A stretch of 37,075 nt of DNA, from positions 1 to 37,075 of the forward strand of contig CALDTK010000227.1 in assembly GCA_937924035.1 (NCBI GenBank), given 5' to 3'. Positions 30,349 to 37,075 of the stretch are shown here, piece by piece (position 1 is the first letter of the stretch; the number at the start of each line of letters is the position of its first letter). Origin of the DNA: an uncultured Saprospiraceae bacterium. GTDB lineage: Bacteria > Bacteroidota > Bacteroidia > Chitinophagales > Saprospiraceae. The notes below the pieces were generated by a model that saw nothing but the letters and a program-made list of their open reading frames with translations, made no database searches and was not told the origin of the DNA. The position numbers were made by a program, and so were the translations under genes.

Positions 30349-30508
30349 AGGTCAGCAAAAGTACAAACTGACAGACTGGCAGGCGGGGGAAAATGAAGGA
30401 AAAGAGAGGTAAATCGGTATGAAAAGTAGACGAGGTTAACGTCAGAAGCAACTATCTGTAATCAAGTTCGAAATGTGCTTAGCTAACTTTCAAGTCAAGT
30501 TCAACTTA

Positions 30509-31075
30509 TTAATGGATAGTGATTTGTGGTATTGGAGAATTAGCGGTGTAGATGAGTGTCATGTCACCATAAGGACCGCAGGTCAACTCAATTTGTATTG
30601 CCTCAGGATCAATTGATAAGTTACACATACCTATTTCTTTAGCATAGTAATCTCTTCTAGGAGTCTGTTCGCGAGCTATTTTAAAAAATTTTTCGCCAAA
30701 AGAACTCGGGCCAACATTGAATTCGTCTATATACGTTGCGCCTATGTTAGAATCATCTAGTAACATACTAATTGAGGTGATTTGCTCAATCACATATGGA
30801 GGTTGGACGTTGTCAATTTGTGGGATACAAATTAGAATTACCGTATCACCTTTAGTCAGCCGTAGAATTCTTTCATAACCGTCTGTTAAGACTCTTAGAA
30901 TGGAAGATTCTTTGATAAGAGCCACTCTACCTGTACACTCATTGATAACGATACTTTTACTCTTTGATTCAGAATTGTATTTCCAAATAGTTAAAGTTTC
31001 TATTTGGTCGCCATACTGTCCAAACACTCCTATTGAGATTAGCGAAGCAATTAAAAGTAGATAAATTCTAAGCAT
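30509..31075 (-). CDS. Hypothetical secreted protein
   Basis: ORF 30509..31114; the Met at 31075 gives signal peptide MLRIYLLLIASLISIGVFGQ. No family recognised. Confidence 0.6.
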   Translation of the reverse strand: MLRIYLLLIASLISIGVFGQYGDQIETLTIWKYNSESKSKSIVINECTGRVALIKESSILRVLTDGYERILRLTKGDTVILICIPQIDNVQPPYVIEQITSISMLLDDSNIGATYIDEFNVGPSSFGEKFFKIAREQTPRRDYYAKEIGMCNLSIDPEAIQIELTCGPYGDMTLIYTANSPIPQITIH

Positions 31076-31165
31076 GAAATAAAGGTAGCTATACGAAGCC
31101 TTACAAAATGACACTCGATCTGAAGGTTCGCCGAGATCAAAAAATATTATCTAACCCTCACCACC

Positions 31166-31203
31166 AAAAAAGCCCCAACACATCATGTGCCGGGGCTTTT
31201 TAT
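31166..31203 (-). terminator. Rho-independent terminator downstream of fba
   Basis: aaaaaagcccc aacacatcatgtgcc ggggcttttta hairpin located 3' of the minus-strand fba. Confidence 0.82.
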
Positions 31204-31238
31204 TGTCCAGTCGATCTCCCGATCGACAGAAAGAAATA

Positions 31239-32330
31239 CTACTTATTCCTTCCAATACAATTCAAATCCTCAAACGCCTGCGTCAATCGCTTAACGAAAG
31301 CAGTTTCTCCTTCACGGAGCCACTTACGAGGATCGTAGAACTTCTTGTTTGGCTTGTCGTCGCCATCTGGATTTCCAATTTGCTGCTGGAGGTAAGCCTT
31401 ATTCTTCGCTTCATACGCACGAACTCCATCCCATGTAGCCCACTGCATATCTGTGTCGATGTTCATCTTCACCGCACCATAGCCAATAGCCTCACGGATT
31501 TCTTCCTGGCTTGATCCCGAACCACCGTGGAATACAAAGTTGATCGGATTGTCCTTCTCTAACTTGTACTTCTCCTTGACGTGCTCTTGCGAGGTCTTCA
31601 AGATTTTTGGTTGTAGCGATACATTACCAGGCTTGTAGACACCATGTACATTACCAAAAGCAGCAGCAATTGTAAAGCGATCACTTACCTCTTTGAGCTT
31701 TTCGTACGCGTAAGCCACCTCATCAGGTTGCGTATAGAGCTTACTAGAGTCAACGTCTGTATTATCAACACCGTCTTCCTCTCCGCCGGTCACACCAAGC
31801 TCGATTTCGAGCGTAATGCCAACTGCATTCATGCGCTTGAAATAAGCAACACAAGTTTCAATGTTTTCTTCGATTGGCTCCTCGCTGAGGTCAATCATGT
31901 GTGAACTAAAGAGCGGGTATCCACGCTGCTCAAAGAACTTCTCGTTGGCTTCAACCATGCCGTCCATCCAAGGAAGGAGCTTCTTCGCACAGTGATCCGT
32001 ATGAAGAATCACCGTTACGCCGTACATCTTCGCTAAGGTGTGTACATGTGTAGCCGCACTAATGGCTCCTACTACAGCCGCTTGCTGCTTATCGTTAGGG
32101 AGAGACTTACCAGCGTAGAAGCTTGCACCTCCGTTAGACAATTGGATGATTACAGGCGACTGGACTGCAGCAGCAGTTTCCATGACTGCGTTGATACTAT
32201 TTGTGCCCACTACATTGACTGCAGGGAGTGCAAAATTGTTATCGTTTGCGTAGTTGAGAAGCTCAGTTACCTCATCTCCAGAAAGTACTCCTGGACGAAA
32301 ACGTGTCTTATTCTTTGTGGCAGTAGCCAT
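31239..32330 (-). CDS. fba: Class II fructose-bisphosphate aldolase
   Basis: ORF 31239..32354; likely start MATATKNKTRFRPGVLSGDEV. VILHTDHCAKKLLPWMDG, GVTGGEEDGVDN, AAFGNVHGVYKPGNV, FVFHGGSGSSQEEIREAIGYGAVKMNIDTDMQWATWDGVR. Confidence 0.96.
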   Translation of the reverse strand: MATATKNKTRFRPGVLSGDEVTELLNYANDNNFALPAVNVVGTNSINAVMETAAAVQSPVIIQLSNGGASFYAGKSLPNDKQQAAVVGAISAATHVHTLAKMYGVTVILHTDHCAKKLLPWMDGMVEANEKFFEQRGYPLFSSHMIDLSEEPIEENIETCVAYFKRMNAVGITLEIELGVTGGEEDGVDNTDVDSSKLYTQPDEVAYAYEKLKEVSDRFTIAAAFGNVHGVYKPGNVSLQPKILKTSQEHVKEKYKLEKDNPINFVFHGGSGSSQEEIREAIGYGAVKMNIDTDMQWATWDGVRAYEAKNKAYLQQQIGNPDGDDKPNKKFYDPRKWLREGETAFVKRLTQAFEDLNCIGRNK

Positions 32331-32434
32331 AGTGTCTAGTTGAAATTTATTCAATACAATCTGGGCATTCAGAGAAATCCCAAATGCGAAAGTAGATGCA
32401 AGTTATCAAAACCCTACACCTCCGTAGTTTTTAC

Positions 32435-33445
32435 TTAAATGATCTCCTTCGCCGCTAAGTAGCGCTCGGCATCTAGGGCAGCCATGCAGCCAGTACCGGC
32501 AGCGGTAACGGCTTGACGGTAAACTTGATCCGCGGCATCTCCACTAACGAAAACACCTTCAACATTGGTCTTGCTTGTTCCAGGAACAGCTTTCAGATAA
32601 CCGTTGTCATGCATGTCCAAAAAGCCTTTGAAAATATCAGTATTAGGCTTGTGTCCAATTGCGACGAAAAAGCCACTGATGGCGATTTCACTCGTTTCTC
32701 CAGTCTTGTTATTCTTGATGCGAACACCAGTCACTTCTTTCTCACCGAGCACTTCTTCAGTTTCTGTATTCCAGTGAATGATAATATTCGGTGTCTTCTT
32801 CACGCGATCTTGCATGATTTTAGAAGCACGCATTTCGTCGCGGCGCACAAGCATGTGAACTTCAGGACAAAGCTTTGCCAAGTAGCTCGCTTCTTCAGCT
32901 GCAGTATCACCCGCACCAACAACAGCAACGTTTTGGCCTTTAAAAAAGAAGCCGTCACAGACTGCACATGCACTTACACCTACGTTAGCAAGACGTTTCT
33001 CACTCTCGAGACCTAACCACTTAGCCGAGGCACCCGTAGAAACAACTACCGTGTGCGCATGGACCTCATCTCCGCCTGCAGTCCAAACTTTATGTACAGG
33101 ACCCGAAAAGTCCACCTTCTCAACCAAGTCGTAACGAACATCTGTACCGAAGCGCTCCGCTTGTTTTTGAAATTGATCCATCATTGCAGGCCCCATGATT
33201 CCATCAGGATATCCTGGGTAGTTCTCGACATCAGTTGTGATCATTAATTGACCACCAGGTTCTTGCCCTGTATACATGACAGGCTTTAGACCTGCGCGTG
33301 CAGCATATATAGCAGCTGTGTAGCCCGCAGGACCACTACCAATGATGAGCGTTTCAAGCGGCTTGTCATGGCCGTTATTTCCTTTATTGCTGTCTGGAGT
33401 TTGAGCAGCTGTAGCTGCTGCATCGGCAGATTGTCCCATATTCAA
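32435..33445 (-). CDS. trxB: Thioredoxin-disulfide reductase
   Basis: LIIGSGPAGYTAAIYAARAGLKPVMYTG, redox motif VSACAVCDGFFFKGQNVAVVGAGDTAAEEA, GVFVSGDAADQVYRQAVTAAGTGCMAALDAERYL. Confidence 0.96.
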   Translation of the reverse strand: MNMGQSADAAATAAQTPDSNKGNNGHDKPLETLIIGSGPAGYTAAIYAARAGLKPVMYTGQEPGGQLMITTDVENYPGYPDGIMGPAMMDQFQKQAERFGTDVRYDLVEKVDFSGPVHKVWTAGGDEVHAHTVVVSTGASAKWLGLESEKRLANVGVSACAVCDGFFFKGQNVAVVGAGDTAAEEASYLAKLCPEVHMLVRRDEMRASKIMQDRVKKTPNIIIHWNTETEEVLGEKEVTGVRIKNNKTGETSEIAISGFFVAIGHKPNTDIFKGFLDMHDNGYLKAVPGTSKTNVEGVFVSGDAADQVYRQAVTAAGTGCMAALDAERYLAAKEII

Positions 33446-33559
33446 ATTTGTCCCGCGAAAGTAGTCGATTTAAAGAAGTGTTTTTACCCTCGTCGACGAA
33501 TAGCGTGTGATTGTCTGATTTCTCCAGATTAACCCGTGAATAGCCCATAAGTTAAAGCT

Positions 33560-35197
33560 ATGATGTTCGAAGATTGGAGCAGTGGTTACTTCATTGGTTT
33601 TGCCTTGAGCGCCCTAGCTCTTGGTGTCTGGAATGCCGCAGAAAAGAAATCAATCGTTGCGCGAAATGCCCCTTTTGTCATTTTTGCTGGACTCACACTC
33701 TACATCACGAGTGTGGTTAGCCTGCAAGGAGCACCTGGCGAACGGCTCTTCATTGTTGCACGAGATTTACTGACGCAGGCAGCAATTGCGTACATGATTC
33801 GTATGCTTTCGCAAAAACCGAAAATGCTAGTGCCTGCAGCTGTTGTTGTACTGCTAGGCTATTGGTTTTTTTACCGAGAAGTGCAAGAAGAATCCATACT
33901 TGCACTTTCACCTGATCAAGTGGAGCTTTCAGCCGATCAAGCGAATATTACGTCTTCATTTAAATCAGGCTTAGCTCCAAATGGTGAACTCTTTGTTACT
34001 TTTTACGAAGGTTGGGACGGTAAAGAGGTTCGTGATCAGTTTTCAGCTCTAGGCCTTTCGGTAAAACCTGCATTTTCCGATCTCGATGATGCCTGTGCAA
34101 CTTGTGATCCGAATGTAGTTAGTGAATTGAAGAACACATTGCTCGTTGACATACCTGATGACAAAGAAGCTGAAATTGAGTCTTTCCTATCAGCTTTCGC
34201 CAAAACAGATGTTAGCTACGCTGAGCAAAATGAGATTTTGGAGTTTGAACCCTTGAGGTCTACTCCTTTGACTGGGCAATCAGAATTTTTGATTGAACCA
34301 CCTGCAAAGCCTAGTGATCTCGGGTTGAATGATCCTGAAGTTGTCCGCCAGTGGTCCTTGGTAGCTTGGCCGTATAAAGCTTTCGCCAAAACAAGCGCTA
34401 AACTCTCCAAACGTCTGCAGCCAGCAACGCTTTTTGTGCTTGACAGTGGAGTAGATGCTACCCACCCAGATATCAAAGGCAACTATAAAAGCTATAACGC
34501 AAAGCATGATCGTGATGGACTTGGACATGGTACGCATGTTGCCGGAATTGCTGCTGCTGTAGCCAATAATAAGGAAGGTATTGCCGGATGGTGGCCTCAA
34601 GGTGATCACCCCATTAAGGTGTCTTCTATTCGAGTCATTGGTCCTTTTGGAGCAGCTACTCAACAGGCTGTTGTTCAAGGAATCATTAATGCCGCAAACG
34701 AAGGCGCAGCAGTAATCAACCTTTCCTTAGGTGGGCTGAGTACCGATTCCAAACAGCGCATATACGCCAACGCGGTCAAATACGCGAACGAGCGTGGTAC
34801 GATCGTCGTTGTAGCTGCTGGCAACTCAAGCATGGACGCTCGTCGTTATGCCCCAGCCAATACACCTGGCGTTATAGCTGTGGCTGCACTTGACAATACG
34901 CTTTCCCAAGCTTCCTTTTCAAACTCTGTAGACGGACTAGAAATGGGAGTGTGGGCTCCTGGAAAAGACATTCATAGTCTCGTTCCAAATGCAGGATACA
35001 CTCCTTTTAGTGGAACGAGTATGGCAGCTCCTCAAGTTGCTGGTATCCTCACGTTAGCCAAGTCAATTAGACCAGAACTCACTACTCGAGAAGCTTATCA
35101 GATGCTTAATAATTCGTTACAGCAACAGGTGCAAGGCACGCGTGATGCTCCGGACGTTTTAGACCCAGGCGCCTTTCTCGAAGAAGTCAGTAAGTAG
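33560..35197 (+). CDS. Membrane-anchored S8 (subtilisin-like) serine peptidase with N-terminal TM region and I9-like propeptide
   Basis: Catalytic D (FVLDSGVDATHPDIKG), H (GLGHGTHVAGIAAAVA), S (PFSGTSMAAPQVAGI), plus VVVAAGNSS; about 3 hydrophobic segments in the first ~110 aa; propeptide-like end DVSYAEQNEILEFEP. Confidence 0.93.
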   Translation: MMFEDWSSGYFIGFALSALALGVWNAAEKKSIVARNAPFVIFAGLTLYITSVVSLQGAPGERLFIVARDLLTQAAIAYMIRMLSQKPKMLVPAAVVVLLGYWFFYREVQEESILALSPDQVELSADQANITSSFKSGLAPNGELFVTFYEGWDGKEVRDQFSALGLSVKPAFSDLDDACATCDPNVVSELKNTLLVDIPDDKEAEIESFLSAFAKTDVSYAEQNEILEFEPLRSTPLTGQSEFLIEPPAKPSDLGLNDPEVVRQWSLVAWPYKAFAKTSAKLSKRLQPATLFVLDSGVDATHPDIKGNYKSYNAKHDRDGLGHGTHVAGIAAAVANNKEGIAGWWPQGDHPIKVSSIRVIGPFGAATQQAVVQGIINAANEGAAVINLSLGGLSTDSKQRIYANAVKYANERGTIVVVAAGNSSMDARRYAPANTPGVIAVAALDNTLSQASFSNSVDGLEMGVWAPGKDIHSLVPNAGYTPFSGTSMAAPQVAGILTLAKSIRPELTTREAYQMLNNSLQQQVQGTRDAPDVLDPGAFLEEVSK

Positions 35198-35204
35198 AGT
35201 GGTG

Positions 35205-35855
35205 CTATACCCAAATTTCTCCTTCTTCATTGCCTATGGTTTGTCCTTCGCTCTTCACTTTTCGGTAAGTCGCTAAAAGCGCCAATGCACTATCCACTTG
35301 GTGGTAATTCGAGAGTTCGGGAAGGTCTCCAAGCGGACTGAGGAGGGTGCGCAGTTCTGCTTCGACCTGTGGAATGGATGAAGGTGTAGTTTTGGCGTAC
35401 GCCGATAGGCCCACGCCATGCGGGGCTGACAGGTTGACTCCTTCCTGTGCTAAAAGTTGAAAAGCTTTCACCAGAGCTACTGGATAAACTTCTCCAACTT
35501 CCCATCCATAGGCGCGCAATTGGTTGGTCAAGCGCATTGCTCTTGCAGTAAGGCCGCCCAAAAACATTGGCGACATGGCCTTGAGTTCCCGATCACATGC
35601 TCGGTAGAAGTAGTCAGTGTACTTTGTTGGATTGGTAAAGACTCCAGGCAAGCTTAGAGGTGCATCGAGACCGATAACGCCGCTTGGCAAATCCTTGAGC
35701 GTATCAACTATGAACTTGTCGGCGTCTTTTTTCTTTATTGATTGACAGACCTTAAGCTGGCTTTCAAAAGCGATCGTGAGTACGGTCGTTCCTGCGAGTT
35801 TACTTCCATAATCGATACCTATTAGTGGGGTATCCAAACCATATCTTTCCGCCAT
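35205..35855 (-). CDS. DUF429 domain-containing protein
   Basis: ORF 35205..35864; likely start MAERYGLDTPLIGIDYGSKLAGTTVL; GVIGLDAPLSLPGVFTNPTKYTDYFYRACDREL is typical of DUF429 (RNase H-like fold). Confidence 0.8.
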   Translation of the reverse strand: MAERYGLDTPLIGIDYGSKLAGTTVLTIAFESQLKVCQSIKKKDADKFIVDTLKDLPSGVIGLDAPLSLPGVFTNPTKYTDYFYRACDRELKAMSPMFLGGLTARAMRLTNQLRAYGWEVGEVYPVALVKAFQLLAQEGVNLSAPHGVGLSAYAKTTPSSIPQVEAELRTLLSPLGDLPELSNYHQVDSALALLATYRKVKSEGQTIGNEEGEIWV

Positions 35856-36468
35856 GGGCCACAAACTAGTTTCTCCGACGGAATGGACGGAGTATCCTCA
35901 ACGAGAATTTGCTGCATGGTTTAATCAACTCGAAGGATTGCGTTCGCCAGTGCTCGTCGGCACACAGAATGGAGCCGGTATTCACAATCTTGCCGTATTC
36001 AGTTCAGTGACACATGTTGGCGCTAGACCTCCCTTGGTTGGAATGGTGTTTAGGCCACTCACAGTTGAACGAGATACGTACCAAAATTTGAAGGAAACAG
36101 GTTTTTACACCATTAATCATATTCCAAGTGCTATCCTGAAAGCTGCGCATCAAACGAGTGCGAAGTACCCTTCAGAAAAGAGCGAATTCGAAGCCGTTGG
36201 GCTTACACCAGAAGCGAGTAAGGAAGCTGCTCCTTATGTAAAAGAAGCAAGCATAAGCATGTTGCTCCAGTTTGAAGAGGAGCATCTAATCAAAGCAAAT
36301 GACACCATCTTCTTGGTGGGTGCTGTGAAGGAATTGCGCCTGCCAGAACCTGCTGTGTTTGGAAATGAAACCGTCGATTGGGCGGAACTAAATGGCTTAG
36401 TAGTGAGTGGGCTTTATGATTATCATAAAGTAGATCACTTAAAAAAGCTAGCATACGCTAAGCCTTAG
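35854..36468 (+). CDS. Flavin reductase family (FMN-binding split barrel) protein
   Basis: SPVLVGTQNGAGIHNLAVFSSVTHVGARPPLVGMVFRPLTVERDTYQNLKETGFYTINHI: flavin reductase-like fold. Confidence 0.85.
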   Translation: MGHKLVSPTEWTEYPQREFAAWFNQLEGLRSPVLVGTQNGAGIHNLAVFSSVTHVGARPPLVGMVFRPLTVERDTYQNLKETGFYTINHIPSAILKAAHQTSAKYPSEKSEFEAVGLTPEASKEAAPYVKEASISMLLQFEEEHLIKANDTIFLVGAVKELRLPEPAVFGNETVDWAELNGLVVSGLYDYHKVDHLKKLAYAKP

Positions 36469-36528
36469 AGCTTGTTTAGGCGAATAAGCATTTCCTAAAA
36501 CCGCTCTTAGTCAGGCGTTGAATTTTGC

Positions 36529-37071
36529 TTACTGCTCAACCAATTGCGGGAAATGCGCAAGAATCTGGTCCACCGAAACGCCAGGGTGGTTTGACTCAAT
36601 CTTAACGCTGATTTGGGCTTGCTCGTAGATAGATCGCCTCTGAACGGCGAGGCCAGTGAGGTAAGTTTCCCAATCGTCTCGATGCAGCAGCGGTCTATCA
36701 TCACGCTGATTTGCCAATCGGTTGATGAGCAAATGGATGTCTATGTCAAGAAAGATGGTTAGCCCGTTTGCCTTCAAGAACTTCATGTTCTCGAAGTGAA
36801 GAGGAGTACCACCTCCTGTGGCGATGACAGTATTTAAATGCTTGGTCGGTAAATCGCGAAGAACTTGAGCCTCACAAGCCCGGAAAGCGAATTCACCTTC
36901 TTTTTCAAAGATGTTACTAATGGATCGATTCGTGCGTTTTTCTATCGCATCATCTAGGTCTATGAATTTACGACTGAGCGATTCTGCAAGCCCACGACCG
37001 ATCGTTGTTTTGCCGCATCCCATCATTCCTACAAGGAAGATACGAGAAGGTTGGTTGTGTACATTTGCCAT
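36529..37071 (-). CDS. aroK: Shikimate kinase
   Basis: RIFLVGMMGCGKTTIGRGLAESLSRKFIDLDDAIEKRTNRSISNIFEKEGEFAFRACEAQVL...VIATGGGTPLHFENMKFL. Confidence 0.95.
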   Translation of the reverse strand: MANVHNQPSRIFLVGMMGCGKTTIGRGLAESLSRKFIDLDDAIEKRTNRSISNIFEKEGEFAFRACEAQVLRDLPTKHLNTVIATGGGTPLHFENMKFLKANGLTIFLDIDIHLLINRLANQRDDRPLLHRDDWETYLTGLAVQRRSIYEQAQISVKIESNHPGVSVDQILAHFPQLVEQ

Positions 37072-37075
37072 TGTG

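Noticed and set aside
32435-33445. Unusual CAVC active site and N-terminal low-complexity extension in TrxB
   Set aside because: CxVC variants are seen in TrxB homologues of this phylum, and the extension may reflect start choice; not strong enough to report as novel.

Overview
This 37 kb window looks like a Bacteroidetes (Flavobacteriia-like) chromosome segment. That placement rests on type IX secretion C-terminal domains, a PorP/SprF protein, an LptE + sigma-54 regulator pair and the style of its class II lysyl-tRNA synthetase; no database search was run. Most of the content is housekeeping: metH (partial), priA, lysS, fba, trxB, aroK, an HDAC-family amidohydrolase, a NagX/DUF5009-like acyltransferase, a DUF429 protein, a flavin reductase, a membrane-anchored subtilase and two tRNAs (fMet-CAU, Ala-GGC). 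Two giant repetitive cell-surface proteins (about 2460 and 2750 aa), both ending in a gliding-motility-type (type B T9SS) C-terminal domain, take up about 42% of the window. Two signals stand out that gene calling does not explain. (1) The 14-mer GCTTTCGCCAAAAC / GTTTTGGCGAAAGC occurs 8 times exactly, plus at least 7 one-mismatch copies. It sits inside unrelated genes, in both orientations and several reading frames, and forms a 17-bp hairpin upstream of lysS. (2) A small GIY-YIG endonuclease gene lies just 3' of the initiator tRNA. It is bracketed by duplicated blocks that each carry a copy of the tRNA 3' end, a structured element and the tRNA terminator, which suggests a tRNA-3'-end-targeting cassette.
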